This document shows positions 35,648-44,851 of a stretch of DNA of 64,000 nucleotides, in pieces (positions within the stretch are counted from its first letter, which is position 1; each line of letters starts with the position of its first letter). Source of the stretch: Algoriphagus yeomjeoni (GTDB lineage: Bacteria > Bacteroidota > Bacteroidia > Cytophagales > Cyclobacteriaceae). Position numbers and translations under genes: made by a program. The stretch lies in assembly GCF_003259505.1 (NCBI RefSeq), contig NZ_QLLK01000006.1, forward strand, positions 186,001 to 250,000, read 5' to 3'. Under the pieces are notes generated by a model. It ran no database searches, was not told the DNA's origin, and saw only the letters and a list, made by a program, of their open reading frames with translations.

Positions 35648-37174
35648 ATGGCTAAGCTTAGAAATTTATCTATTACAACCCCATTACTTTTTGCTTTTCC
35701 TCTACGGAGTGAATGGGCAATTAATCCAGTTGACATCAATAAACCTATTACCGAAGGAGGTTGGGAGGGAGCTGGTAGTCTCAAGTTCTCCAGAGGGTTT
35801 GTGATGGCAAAGAACGATGCTAATTTTCTGTACCTCACTCTTGATGTGGTGTCTGATACTGGGAATGACAGCAGTACTAACGATTATTTTTGGCTGACTT
35901 TTGACAATACTAGGGATAGAGCGATCACTTCCAATGTAGATGTGAACTATGGACTTTACCCTGGTCAGCCAAACAAACTCGGTAGACAGAAGTACCTAGG
36001 TCCTGGACAATGGACAGGATTACTTTCCGATCCTTCCAATTCGGCAGTGGTTCAAGAATTTGGTCCAAGTCCGAACTCAGAAGTTTCCCATAGAATCTGG
36101 AAATTCAGAATAGAACTTAGCGAGATCAACGTGTCGCTCTCTTGGCCGTTGAGTACGCCCTTTACCTATTTTGGGTTTAGGGTAAAATCCAGTAATCCTG
36201 GGTTCACAACGGATTTCCCGGGCAATTTTTATAAGGATTTTACCAAACTTCGACAGCTTGTCCTTTCTAGAAAGCCAAGTATTCCTTCCAGTTCATTAGG
36301 CCATTTGATAGGAAGTGTAGGATTGATTCCTGCAGGTAAAAATACGGCTGATCAGGATATAATAAATCAAACTACCGGTCGTGCTACAACGGAGTCCAGT
36401 TATTCTCTTCATGTGGAAAATGCTGCTTTTGGCGGTACCCTAAACTTGATAGGGAACCGTGCCAAAATGATATCTCTGTATGGTGCAAGCAATAAGAAGT
36501 ATATGGTAGAAATAGCCGGTCCGGGAGGAGGCGCCTACCAGAAGTTGATCAGCAATTGGTCCAATTATCGCTGGACGGGCTCCAACTATGCTTTGGAGGC
36601 TTTTGCGCCAAATTCATATGGGTATTATGAGCTGGCAAATCCAAGTACGGATTACTCCATCGATGACTTGCTTATACAGTTTCCTACTTCTGGATTATTG
36701 CCAGGATTGTATACTATAAAAGTCACATTTTTTGTAGGAACTAGCTACAGACCGCTTGAATTCCAAGAGTTGAAATTATATATAGACAATCATGTGCCGG
36801 CTACGATCATCGAAAGTGTAAAACATGGCAGAATTGAAGTATCTGCCTGTGCTATAGAAAGCATAGGAGCAGCACCGGATGGATTGAATTTCCGTATCAC
36901 AGCCAATGATCCAGAAGGAAATCTCCGTTCTGTAAGTTTTCATGCCACCTACGGAGAGGGTCTATCTACTTCAATTTATTACGAAGGATACACTCCCTCA
37001 AAAGGAAACTGGGAAGGGTTTGCAAACAAATTAATTCCTGAATCTGGGAATTGGCGACCACCTCAATCCTGTGCATATAGTTTTGTGCTGACAGCCTCAG
37101 CACGGACAACTGATGGATACAAGTGGATTGGTAAAAATTCTATTCATCGAAATCTGACTTTACTTCTGGGGTAA
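35648..37174 (+). CDS. unrecognised 508-residue protein with a possible carbohydrate-binding-like domain
   Basis: I do not recognise the whole protein. Residues about 25-210 look like a beta-sandwich of the DOMON/CBM9 kind (NDANFLYLTLDVVSD...DYFWLTFDNTRD), a fold found in carbohydrate-binding modules. The rest is rich in aromatic, Gly and Ser residues and looks like further beta domains. There is no convincing signal peptide or membrane segment at the chosen ATG, although such domains usually work outside the cell. No better upstream start was found. It stands alone between two terminators. The CBM9-like reading is an inference from pattern. Confidence 0.7.
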   Translation: MAKLRNLSITTPLLFAFPLRSEWAINPVDINKPITEGGWEGAGSLKFSRGFVMAKNDANFLYLTLDVVSDTGNDSSTNDYFWLTFDNTRDRAITSNVDVNYGLYPGQPNKLGRQKYLGPGQWTGLLSDPSNSAVVQEFGPSPNSEVSHRIWKFRIELSEINVSLSWPLSTPFTYFGFRVKSSNPGFTTDFPGNFYKDFTKLRQLVLSRKPSIPSSSLGHLIGSVGLIPAGKNTADQDIINQTTGRATTESSYSLHVENAAFGGTLNLIGNRAKMISLYGASNKKYMVEIAGPGGGAYQKLISNWSNYRWTGSNYALEAFAPNSYGYYELANPSTDYSIDDLLIQFPTSGLLPGLYTIKVTFFVGTSYRPLEFQELKLYIDNHVPATIIESVKHGRIEVSACAIESIGAAPDGLNFRITANDPEGNLRSVSFHATYGEGLSTSIYYEGYTPSKGNWEGFANKLIPESGNWRPPQSCAYSFVLTASARTTDGYKWIGKNSIHRNLTLLLG

Positions 37175-37196
37175 AAAGGTTAATGGTCCATAAATG

Positions 37197-37227
37197 AAAA
37201 GCCACTTCTACTCAGGAGTGGTTTTTT
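37197..37227. terminator. bidirectional terminator between the 508-residue protein and the sulfatase genes
   Basis: AAAAGCCACT pairs with AGTGGTTTTT around a short loop (one G-U pair), with a T tract on the plus side and an A/T tract usable on the other strand. It serves the plus-strand gene and may also serve the convergent sulfatase gene. Confidence 0.7.
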
Positions 37228-37320
37228 TGTTTATGCAGAGTGAAACTTTCCTTAATTAGTATTGTGCTCAAGCTCAATTGAATGATTACACTATCAGTTT
37301 GCAACTTGGGGTTTCTTGCA

Positions 37321-38841
37321 TTAAAAGCTTACTCGTTCTTTCCAATTTGTGAATTCAAGCGCTAGCTCGTTAGCAATTTCAGGCTCTTGGTCTATGATAT
37401 TTATTGTCTCACTTGGGTCTAATTTTAGGTTATATAATTCCCAGGAGGCGTTTTCTCCATGAGCAACGAGTTTCCAGTCTCCTTTTCTAACGGCTCTTCC
37501 AATTCTCCATTCCCAGAAAATTGGTTCCATACGTTCGGTAATTTCACCTCGAATAGCAGGTAAAAGACTCTTTCCTTCCGTAGGAAAGATAGAATTTCCT
37601 TTGAACTCACTTGGGTAACTGGCGTCTGCGAGTTCTGCAAGAGTTGGGAGAATATCGATCAGATGTGCTGGGTAAGAGTTGATTTCATTTTGATGACCCA
37701 GACCTTTTGGCCAGGAGATGATTAAGGGTGTTTTGATACCTCCCTCAAAAGAATAGTTTTTAAAGAATCGCAAAGGTGTGTTTCCTACATTTGCCCAATC
37801 GGGCCCCAGCGAAGTCCAATGTCCTACCGTACCAATTTTCCCGTCTCCAGGAATCGTGACTACTTCAGCTGAGGCGCCATTGTCGGAAAGAAATAGGAAA
37901 ACAGTATTCTCAAATTTGTTGAGGGACTTCAGTTTTTCGATGATTTCCCCGATTTTTTGATCCATGCGATCAATCATTGCTGCATAAACTTCCATTTTCT
38001 GCTCCTCTATATTTCTGAGAGAATCGGAAAGCGACTGCCAAGGTAGATAGGTAGCTTCGCTTAGGACATGGGTATCATCTATGATTCCTAGTTTTTTCTG
38101 TTTTTTGTAGCGCTTTTGTCGGATAGACTCATACCCCTCAGAATATTTTCCTTTATACTTCTCAATGTCTTCCGGCCAAGCCATCAGAGGATCATGAGGT
38201 GAGGTATATGCTATGTAAAGAAAAAATGGCTTGTCCTCATCTTTGTATTCTTCCAGCCACTGCAAGGCATATTTGGTGAAGTAATCTGTGGAGTAGTAAT
38301 CTTGCTGTACAGAATAAGGCTGCATAAGTTTCCGGTCCTCATAGAATGGTCGATCATCCCTTTTTTGAGCAGGTTGAGGTTCGTTTCCGCGACGAGGTCC
38401 GGGGTTGAAATGGTTTGAAGCTCCTTCTTTTAGCCCAAAATATCTATCAAAGCCCCGATCCATTGGATGGTCATATCCGTGATGCTTGCCTGCCCAAAGT
38501 GTTCTATATCCTGCCGACTGGAGAAGTTCTCCAAATGTGATTCCATTTTTCAGAGGTTGCTCGTAGGTAGATTCATAGCCTACTTGCTGGGCATACAAAC
38601 CCGTAATCAAGGCTGCTCTTGATGGGTTGCATTTTGAGGTATTATACATTTGAGTGAATCTGACCCCATTTTCAGCCAGCCAGTCTAAGTTTGGAGTTTC
38701 TACCTCACTTCCATAAGAACCGATATCCGACCATCCTAAGTCATCTGCCAGAATCAGGACGATATTTGGCTTTTCTTGCTGAGCCTTTCCAACCAAAGGA
38801 ATAAAGAGCCAAAGCAGCAAAATGAAAATTGGGTTTTTCAT
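37321..38841 (-). CDS. secreted sulfatase (formylglycine-dependent)
   Basis: A 506-residue sulfatase with a signal peptide ending near residue 20 (GKAQ). The modification motif is C-x-P-S-R (CNPSRAALITG) with Cys71 as the residue converted to formylglycine. Metal ligands include Asp33 and Asp34 in LILADDLGWSD, and LFLSDNGASAE later. It removes sulfate esters, probably from a polysaccharide, in the periplasm. The subfamily substrate cannot be read. A sulfatase-maturing enzyme is required but not encoded here. The next gene upstream is a sugar-isomerase-like lipoprotein, but a terminator lies between them. Confidence 0.93.
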   Translation of the reverse strand: MKNPIFILLLWLFIPLVGKAQQEKPNIVLILADDLGWSDIGSYGSEVETPNLDWLAENGVRFTQMYNTSKCNPSRAALITGLYAQQVGYESTYEQPLKNGITFGELLQSAGYRTLWAGKHHGYDHPMDRGFDRYFGLKEGASNHFNPGPRRGNEPQPAQKRDDRPFYEDRKLMQPYSVQQDYYSTDYFTKYALQWLEEYKDEDKPFFLYIAYTSPHDPLMAWPEDIEKYKGKYSEGYESIRQKRYKKQKKLGIIDDTHVLSEATYLPWQSLSDSLRNIEEQKMEVYAAMIDRMDQKIGEIIEKLKSLNKFENTVFLFLSDNGASAEVVTIPGDGKIGTVGHWTSLGPDWANVGNTPLRFFKNYSFEGGIKTPLIISWPKGLGHQNEINSYPAHLIDILPTLAELADASYPSEFKGNSIFPTEGKSLLPAIRGEITERMEPIFWEWRIGRAVRKGDWKLVAHGENASWELYNLKLDPSETINIIDQEPEIANELALEFTNWKERVSF

Positions 38842-38943
38842 AATCAGGTTATCGTTTTCGGGACACCGATTAAATTACTAAAAACATCTGAAATGAGGAG
38901 TGGGTGATTATTGAGTTTTAAAAGCAGGATCCTCAAAAACGAC

Positions 38944-38972
38944 AAAAGCCACCGATTAAGGTGGCTTTTAAT
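38944..38972 (-). terminator. terminator after the isomerase-like lipoprotein gene
   Basis: A perfect 10-bp stem AAAAGCCACC/GGTGGCTTTT with a six-base loop, about 20 bases after the stop at 38989; T residues follow on the minus strand. Confidence 0.85.
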
Positions 38973-38988
38973 TTATAAAAAGGGGGGA

Positions 38989-39900
38989 TTATTTGAATCC
39001 AATCTCTTCTAAACCTTGATGGCTGATTTTGATTGCTTCCAAAGGGTCTAAATCGAAAGTATTGTCCTGCTCTACTAAGTAGAACTCCATTCCTGATTTA
39101 TCCTTCTCTGCCAAGATTCTCTTGAAATCTATCGTGCCAGTTCCTACAGGAGCAAAGTTACCTTCTTCATTCATGTCTTTTACATGCCAAGCAATGAAGC
39201 GCCCTGGATACTTTTCAAAGTAGGTAAGTGGGTCAACACCAGCTTTTGTGACCCAGAAAAGGTCCATTTGAAAATTAACAAATTCAGGATTGCATTTCTC
39301 CAAAAGAAGATCTTCAATCACAGTACCATCCTCCATCGCTTTGAATTCAAAGTCGTGATTGTGATACAAAAGTTTGATCCCTGCATTATTGCATTTTTCT
39401 CCCAAAGTATTCATGATGTTAACCAATTCCTCTGGGCTTCCTTTCATTCCCATTCCATCTTTTCCAGAGGTAAACATGCCCATAGGAGGTACAGGAATAA
39501 CAAAATACTCAATGCCAGCGGCTTTCACATCTGATATCAATTGATCTGCATTCTCCAAATTAACCATGCCCATGTGTGCACTCTTGGCTGTCAGCCCGAT
39601 AGATTCTAAATAGGATTTGAATTCTGTGGGAGTCATTCCGTAGAATTTTCCATCTGAATAATTTGCTGTTTCTACATAGGCATAGCCATTATCAGCAACA
39701 GCTTGTAGTGTGCCTTTTGGATCCTTTGACATCGCATCTCTTAATGTATATAGGGCTAGACCTCCAAAGTCTCCAGAAAGAATTTCTGTACCTACTTCTA
39801 CTTCTGTAAGTTCCTCGGTCCCAGTTTTACTGCTACATGCTGTAAAACCAATTGTCAAAGCAAGTAAAAAGCTGATTCTTAGGCTTAAATGTTTTTTCAT
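38989..39900 (-). CDS. sugar phosphate isomerase/epimerase-like lipoprotein
   Basis: A 303-residue TIM-barrel protein of the AP endonuclease 2/xylose isomerase-like family. The first 22 residues are a lipoprotein signal ending IGFTAC, so it is anchored in the envelope. Likely metal-site residues occur in LLYHNHDFEF, QMDLFWVTKAG, IAWHVKDMN and FYLVEQDN. In Bacteroidota such exported members often belong to sugar catabolism through 3-keto intermediates. The reaction is unknown. It precedes the sulfatase gene on the same strand, separated by a terminator. Confidence 0.87.
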   Translation of the reverse strand: MKKHLSLRISFLLALTIGFTACSSKTGTEELTEVEVGTEILSGDFGGLALYTLRDAMSKDPKGTLQAVADNGYAYVETANYSDGKFYGMTPTEFKSYLESIGLTAKSAHMGMVNLENADQLISDVKAAGIEYFVIPVPPMGMFTSGKDGMGMKGSPEELVNIMNTLGEKCNNAGIKLLYHNHDFEFKAMEDGTVIEDLLLEKCNPEFVNFQMDLFWVTKAGVDPLTYFEKYPGRFIAWHVKDMNEEGNFAPVGTGTIDFKRILAEKDKSGMEFYLVEQDNTFDLDPLEAIKISHQGLEEIGFK

Positions 39901-40058
39901 TTTATGATTGATTTTTTCTGCTGGACAAGTTAGCTAATTCATAGAAATATTGAATGGAATAACACATTTGCTCCTGAAACAGCAGGAGAAAATACCGCCG
40001 GGATTAAACAAAAAGCCATGATTACGTATTATAAAGTACAACCAACCAAACTATTTTA

Positions 40059-40724
40059 ATGACACATATTTCAAAAATACTTGATATTCAGACATTAACA
40101 CACGATGTAAAGCAGTACAAAGTGGAAAAGCCAAAGGGTTATTCATTTACTCCTGGGCAAGCAACCGAAGTAGCTATCAATAAACCGGATTGGAAGGAAG
40201 AAAAGCGCCCGTTTACATTTACTTCTTTACCTGAAGATGATTATTTACAATTTGTAATAAAATCCTATCCTGATCATGATGGAGTGACAAATCAGCTCGA
40301 TCGATTAGTGGTAGGCGATGAGCTTTTATTTGATGATTCTTGGGGAGCAATTGAGTACAAAGGAAAGGGGATTTTTATAGCTGGAGGTGCTGGCGTTACT
40401 CCTTTTATCGCAATAATCAAACAGTTGAAATCACAGGGAAAGTTAAGTGGCAACCAACTTTTCTTCGCAAATAAGACCAAGCAGGATGTTATTTTGGAGA
40501 AATACTTTAGAGAAACTCTTAAAGGAGATTTTTCTTCTATTCTTGAAAAAGAAAGTGCTGAAGGTCATGAACACGGACGTATCGACGAGGACTTTTTGAA
40601 AAAACATGTGGAGGATTATACTCAGCATTTTTATGTTTGTGGGCCAGATCCGATGATAAAAGCAATCAGCGAAACATTAGAAAAATTGGGGGCAAATCCT
40701 GACGCTATTACTTTCGAGAAGTAG
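40059..40724 (+). CDS. FAD/NAD(P)-binding flavin reductase of the ferredoxin reductase family
   Basis: A 221-residue two-domain reductase. FAD binding is by RPFTFTSLP in the beta barrel, and NAD(P)H binding by GIFIAGGAGVTPFIAI and the late FYVCGPDPMIKAI. No fused iron-sulfur domain. It probably reduces free flavin, flavodoxin or another soluble carrier in the cytoplasm. It converges with the antiporter gene, 9 bases apart, with no visible terminator between. Confidence 0.9.
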   Translation: MTHISKILDIQTLTHDVKQYKVEKPKGYSFTPGQATEVAINKPDWKEEKRPFTFTSLPEDDYLQFVIKSYPDHDGVTNQLDRLVVGDELLFDDSWGAIEYKGKGIFIAGGAGVTPFIAIIKQLKSQGKLSGNQLFFANKTKQDVILEKYFRETLKGDFSSILEKESAEGHEHGRIDEDFLKKHVEDYTQHFYVCGPDPMIKAISETLEKLGANPDAITFEK

Positions 40725-40733
40725 GGTTTATTC

Positions 40734-41993
40734 CTACTTCGGTTCGTGATTCTCGCTCATACCTATTACCTTTTTCACTAAAGGTCCTATGGTTAATCCT
40801 TGTCCTATAATTGAGAAAACCACGATTACGTAGGTGACAGTTAGGAAGAGTTCGCGCTCCATTTGTGGCTCAAGCGATAATGCCAATGCGATGGAAATAC
40901 CGCCACGGATTCCTCCCCAAGTCATTAATAGATTGGTTTTTGGGATAAAATCAAGCCTCTTACCAAAGATAGCTACAGGGCCAGCCAGCGATAAAAATCG
41001 AGCTAATAAAGCAACTGGAATAGCCAGCAAGCCAAGGGTTAAATATTCTTCACTTGCAGTAATTATAAGGAGCTCCAAGCCAATTAAAACAAAGAGGACA
41101 GCATTTAAAAGTACATCGATCAGTTCCCAAAATTTGTCCACGTAGTTATGTGTGGTCTCAGACCAGGCAATAGTTGGAGATTTATTTCCTATAAAAATCC
41201 CCGCTACCACTACTGCCAGCGGACCCGATACGTGGAGTTGGTGCGCTAGCATAGAAAGTCCCATCACCAAGGCCAAGGTGATGATTACTTCCGTTTCGTA
41301 ATGATCAATTACCTTCATTAATCTGAAGGTCAACCAGCCAGCAACCAGTCCTAAACCAATGCCTCCTGCCACTTCTTCGAGAAAAAGCAAGCCAACTTCA
41401 CTAGCATCTACAGCGTCAATTCCTTTTTGGGCGATTTTGAAAATCACCAGAAAAATAACTACGCCCACACCATCATTAAAGAGTGATTCTCCCACTATTT
41501 TCACCTCCAATTTCTTAGGGGCGTTGGCATCTTTGAGAATTCCCAAAACAGCTATAGGATCAGTAGGAGAGATCAACGCACCAAAAAGCAGGCAGTAGAT
41601 ATAATTGATTTCATGTCCAAAAAGGATGAAAATATAATACATCATCGTACCAACCAAGAAAGTGGAAAGTACGACTCCAATGGTTGCGAAAAAGGCAATC
41701 GGAGCTTTCATTGCCTTCAAGGAATCTAGCTTGGTATGTAGCGCACCGGCAAAAAGCAGGAAACTCAGCATGACGTCAAGCAGTGCCGTTTCAAAGTCAA
41801 TTGAACCAATCAGTAGCTCAGCTTCATCTATGAAAAAGTGATTGATCTTGCCTAAAATGGTAATTCCAAGCGTAAATACGATGGCAATAATCATCAGTCC
41901 AATGGTAAATGGCAGCTTCAGGAATTTGGTGTTGATAAAGGCAAATACTGCTGATAGGACAATAAGAATGGTTATGATGCTAAAAATATCCAT
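40734..41993 (-). CDS. CPA1-family Na+/H+ antiporter
   Basis: A 419-residue membrane protein with about 12 helices and the family ion-binding motifs: GALISPTDPIAVLGIL and GESLFNDGVGVVIFLVIFK, where the ND Asp is the usual transport residue. TWGGIRGGISIALALS is also conserved. It exchanges Na+ (or K+) for protons and helps set cytoplasmic pH. No C-terminal regulatory domain is present. It stands alone between the flavin reductase gene and the terminator of the next operon. Confidence 0.93.
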   Translation of the reverse strand: MDIFSIITILIVLSAVFAFINTKFLKLPFTIGLMIIAIVFTLGITILGKINHFFIDEAELLIGSIDFETALLDVMLSFLLFAGALHTKLDSLKAMKAPIAFFATIGVVLSTFLVGTMMYYIFILFGHEINYIYCLLFGALISPTDPIAVLGILKDANAPKKLEVKIVGESLFNDGVGVVIFLVIFKIAQKGIDAVDASEVGLLFLEEVAGGIGLGLVAGWLTFRLMKVIDHYETEVIITLALVMGLSMLAHQLHVSGPLAVVVAGIFIGNKSPTIAWSETTHNYVDKFWELIDVLLNAVLFVLIGLELLIITASEEYLTLGLLAIPVALLARFLSLAGPVAIFGKRLDFIPKTNLLMTWGGIRGGISIALALSLEPQMERELFLTVTYVIVVFSIIGQGLTIGPLVKKVIGMSENHEPK

Positions 41994-42051
41994 TGTCTAG
42001 AAGTGGTTTTGATGGCTTTTGCCAAAATACAACCAATTTATTGATTGAGTC

Positions 42052-42090
42052 AAAAAAGTGCAGGGATCATTTGGGTAGTTGATCCCTGCA
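42052..42090 (-). terminator. terminator of the five-gene membrane-protein operon
   Basis: A perfect 11-bp stem TGCAGGGATCA/TGATCCCTGCA with a 10-base loop, followed on the minus strand by six T residues, just after the stop at 42102. Confidence 0.88.
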
Positions 42091-42101
42091 TGAAATCGAA
42101 T

Positions 42102-43343
42102 TTATTGAAAATTAAATAGAACTGGGAAAAGGAAGAATACAAACGCTGCCCAAATGAAATATAAGGGAATATAATTCACGATAGTCTTTCCAACTTCGCT
42201 ACTTTCTGATTTCTTAGACACTGTCTTAAATAGCTTAGCAGCAATCATTAGCAAATGAGCGAGCATCAAAATATTGCTACCTAGGACAGCCATTCGATTT
42301 GGTGTGATCCCCAATTCAGATATCCTAATAAGGATTGCTGAAAGTGCAACGCTATTGACAATTATTGTAATAATGGATAGAAGAAAAAGGATCCAAAAAT
42401 GGCCGCTTTTCTTTTGATCTTTAGAGCTTTCGGCTACCGAAAAGAAAATCAAGGCCATCACACCAATCAAAACTAAATTGAAGAGTAGGAGGGAATCCCG
42501 ATCGTTGTACGGGTCCTTTCCAGAATACATGATCGCCACAAGATATACGGTAAGCATAATCAGTACTGCTGGACTAAACAGCTTGGCAATGATTGGGGAT
42601 ACCTTATTGACTAATTGAGGATTTGTCCAAGTCAGATAAACGGCAATAATCGGGACAGCAGGCAAGCCAAAAACTACTAGGTTCTGCTGGAAAAACTCTT
42701 CGATATTTATTTCAATCAAGCTGAAAAGTCCAAAGGTAATACCTGTTAAAATTGCTCCAGCTATCCCTAATAGAACTGATAGCACAATCACATCTCCGTT
42801 AAATCGAAGGAATTCCAATCGCTTATTTACATTCCGAATTTCTTTACCTGAAAAAGCCACTCCAATCAAAATCCATAATAAGACAGGCAGGTGAAGACAT
42901 GCTAAAATCAATGTGTCAGTTTCAATGCCTGGCAGAGAGTTGATATAAATCAGGCATGCTGAAGAAATAGCAGCAATGATCGCTATAGTTTTGGTAGGTA
43001 ATTTATTTTTCCATGCAAAAAAGGCTACCAAGACGGGGAAGATGATGAAGGCGATATTTCTTGGATAAAAGAAGTCTTCTGAAACGGAGAATGTGAATGG
43101 AATCCGGGCGATCAAGCCTGCTAGGAATGTGGCAACGCCAACGTAAACTAGTTCGTTATTGGAACCCCAGGAGATTCCACCAGCTTCGGAATTCAACCTT
43201 TCGTTCCAAAATTCGCTGATTGGCTTCTCCCTTATTTCGGGATAAAGCGTAGTAAATGATGCTTTAAACTCTGACTTGTTGCTTCGGTAAAGCTTTTCCA
43301 GATAAGCCGGATCATTGATGTGAGTTAAGATTTCTGTACGCAT
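42102..43343 (-). CDS. multi-pass membrane protein, probably DUF4153
   Basis: A 413-residue protein with a soluble N-terminus of about 60 residues and around eleven hydrophobic helices. It resembles DUF4153 proteins (YSGKDPYNDRDSLLLFNLVLIGVMALIFFSVAE). Function is unknown. It is the last gene of a same-strand run that begins at 45466 and includes a winged-helix regulator and a DoxX-like protein. A strong terminator follows it. Confidence 0.7.
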   Translation of the reverse strand: MRTEILTHINDPAYLEKLYRSNKSEFKASFTTLYPEIREKPISEFWNERLNSEAGGISWGSNNELVYVGVATFLAGLIARIPFTFSVSEDFFYPRNIAFIIFPVLVAFFAWKNKLPTKTIAIIAAISSACLIYINSLPGIETDTLILACLHLPVLLWILIGVAFSGKEIRNVNKRLEFLRFNGDVIVLSVLLGIAGAILTGITFGLFSLIEINIEEFFQQNLVVFGLPAVPIIAVYLTWTNPQLVNKVSPIIAKLFSPAVLIMLTVYLVAIMYSGKDPYNDRDSLLLFNLVLIGVMALIFFSVAESSKDQKKSGHFWILFLLSIITIIVNSVALSAILIRISELGITPNRMAVLGSNILMLAHLLMIAAKLFKTVSKKSESSEVGKTIVNYIPLYFIWAAFVFFLFPVLFNFQ

Positions 43344-43401
43344 GGTCGGGAAGGATTATGTTGTTCAGTATTTTATTGATTATAAATGAGTTATGTTTTT
43401 T

Positions 43402-44127
43402 CTAATTTTTAGATTTTTCGAAATTTTCCAAACACTCGTCCAGTGGATTCCCGGTGGTATGGATACATTCACAAAATTCAAATCCAACTGCTTCATTTTC
43501 TGTTCCTATGAATTGAGATTTGCAGTCAGAGAGGGAATTTAAAGGCATGACTTCATGGCCAAACCGTGCAAACCAAACAAAGAAAGCCATAGTGGAAATT
43601 ACTCCAATACAGAATAGGATTGGAAATTTATTCTCGTATTTCGCTGGTTTGGATACGCTTACTTCCTTGTAATAACTAGTAAAAGGAAGTATATATCGCA
43701 GCTTATCATAGTGCCAGGCAAGTATGTAAAGGTTAGCCAATACCATTAAAGGTGATGTCATATAAGAACCCACAAATCGAACAGCAAATGATAGAACCCA
43801 AATATTTACAATGATGGGGAGGTAGAGCAAAGCTCCGGCTAATACAGTTCTGGGAATTAAAAGCATAATGGCAGCCAGCACCTGAGCAACCCCGATGAAG
43901 GTGTAGTAATAACCCGTGTGATGCAGGGCTTCTAAATAGGATCCCATGGGATGTATCACTGACAATCCACTGGCAAATCGCTCACCTAGAATCTTCACCA
44001 TGCCGGCAACAATGAATGCATAAGCGAGCAGTATTCTGCAAGCAAGTTGAAACAACCAATGCCATCTGTTTTGCTTTATGCTGAAATAGTAGTTTTCTAA
44101 TCTTTCGGATAGACTTGATAATGTCAT
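43402..44127 (-). CDS. DoxX-like membrane protein with a Cys-containing tail
   Basis: A 241-residue protein with five hydrophobic segments. LACRILLAYAFIVAGMVKILGERF and YYTFIGVAQVLAAIMLLIP match the DoxX/MauE-type four-helix fold. Unusually, the C-terminal tail after the last helix contains four Cys (SDCKSQF, FEFCECIH, DECLENF), possibly for disulfide or metal binding. DoxX relatives are linked to membrane redox processes, but no specific activity can be assigned. Fourth gene of the operon. Confidence 0.75.
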   Translation of the reverse strand: MTLSSLSERLENYYFSIKQNRWHWLFQLACRILLAYAFIVAGMVKILGERFASGLSVIHPMGSYLEALHHTGYYYTFIGVAQVLAAIMLLIPRTVLAGALLYLPIIVNIWVLSFAVRFVGSYMTSPLMVLANLYILAWHYDKLRYILPFTSYYKEVSVSKPAKYENKFPILFCIGVISTMAFFVWFARFGHEVMPLNSLSDCKSQFIGTENEAVGFEFCECIHTTGNPLDECLENFEKSKN

Positions 44128-44175
44128 TTACTAATTGGTTTTATAGTTTGGAAATGCCTTGATCTGGTAAATTGA

Positions 44176-44502
44176 TTAATCCCAAAGCCCGACTAGGCTA
44201 AATGAAAGAACCGCGCTTAGCCATATTCCTATAAAGTAGACTACTGTGCTGAAAATGATAGCCGCCAGCTTTCTTCCCCCTGAAGGAAACCAGATAAATC
44301 CCATCAGGTAGAAGAATAATCCTCCAAACAAACCACCAAGTGGGATAAATGTGAGGGGGACAATCATCCAGGTCTCGAAGTCTTCACTCTTGACCAGAAT
44401 GAGAAATAAGAGCCAGGATAATGGAATTCCAGCTCCAATGAGGCCTGCTACACTCGCGGATTTGGCTTGAATACCTTTTAGAAATTCAATGTTAGTCTTC
44501 AT
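44176..44502 (-). CDS. small three-helix membrane protein, unknown function
   Basis: A 108-residue protein with three hydrophobic segments (SVAGLIGAGIPLSWLLFLILV, WMIVPLTFIPLGGLFGGLFFYL, IIFSTVVYFIGIWLSAVLSF). I do not recognise the family. Its start lies just after an inverted repeat that also occurs before the first gene of the operon, so it probably begins an internal transcript under the same regulator. Confidence 0.7.
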   Translation of the reverse strand: MKTNIEFLKGIQAKSASVAGLIGAGIPLSWLLFLILVKSEDFETWMIVPLTFIPLGGLFGGLFFYLMGFIWFPSGGRKLAAIIFSTVVYFIGIWLSAVLSFSLVGLWD

Positions 44503-44521
44503 AGAATTTATATTTTGAAAG

Positions 44522-44540
44522 TACTTTGTAATTCAAAGTG
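44522..44540. promoter_or_regulatory. operator-like inverted repeat, copy 2
   Basis: TACTTTG-TAATT-CAAAGTG, differing in one half-site base from the perfect repeat at 45476-45494 and having the same 5-base spacer. It lies about 20 bases upstream of the 108-residue membrane protein gene, where the transcription start would be. Probable binding site of the winged-helix regulator encoded immediately upstream. Confidence 0.65.
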
Positions 44541-44556
44541 TTTGTATAAATTTTTT

Positions 44557-44850
44557 TTAGGGTTTGTTTTCTTTGATCAAATTTTCAAGGAATTCCAGAT
44601 GGTCTTGGAATGCTGCTTTACCTTGGGCTGTTGCTGAATAATTGGTTAATGGTTTTCTGCCTAGAAATGATTTGGCTACTGAAATGTATTCTTGCTTCTC
44701 CAAATTTTTCAGATGTGAAGCCAGATTCCCATCAGTCACATCGAGCAGTTCTTTGAATGAATTAAAATCAAATTCATCATTGACCATCAAGATGGACATG
44801 ACCCGCAACCGGACCACATTTTCAAATGCTTTATCGTAATTCCCCTTCAC
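44557..44850 (-). CDS. winged-helix transcriptional regulator (ArsR/MarR-like, HTH_34 type)
   Basis: A 97-residue winged-helix protein: RLRVMSILMVNDEFDFNSFKELLDVTDGNLASHLKNLEKQEYI forms the helices and recognition helix, and LTNYSATAQGKAAFQDHLEFLENLI the wing and dimerisation helix. The start is a GTG at 44850, one base after the stop of the preceding gene, so translation is probably coupled. Two copies of a TACTTTG/CAAAGTA inverted repeat in this operon are likely its sites, which would make it autoregulated. No effector-binding Cys or ligand pocket is obvious. Confidence 0.85.
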   Translation of the reverse strand: MKGNYDKAFENVVRLRVMSILMVNDEFDFNSFKELLDVTDGNLASHLKNLEKQEYISVAKSFLGRKPLTNYSATAQGKAAFQDHLEFLENLIKENKP

Positions 44851-44851
44851 C

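Noticed and set aside
35648-42000. Polysaccharide utilisation locus around the sulfatase and isomerase genes
   Set aside because: No SusC/SusD pair, no hybrid two-component regulator, and terminators separate the genes.
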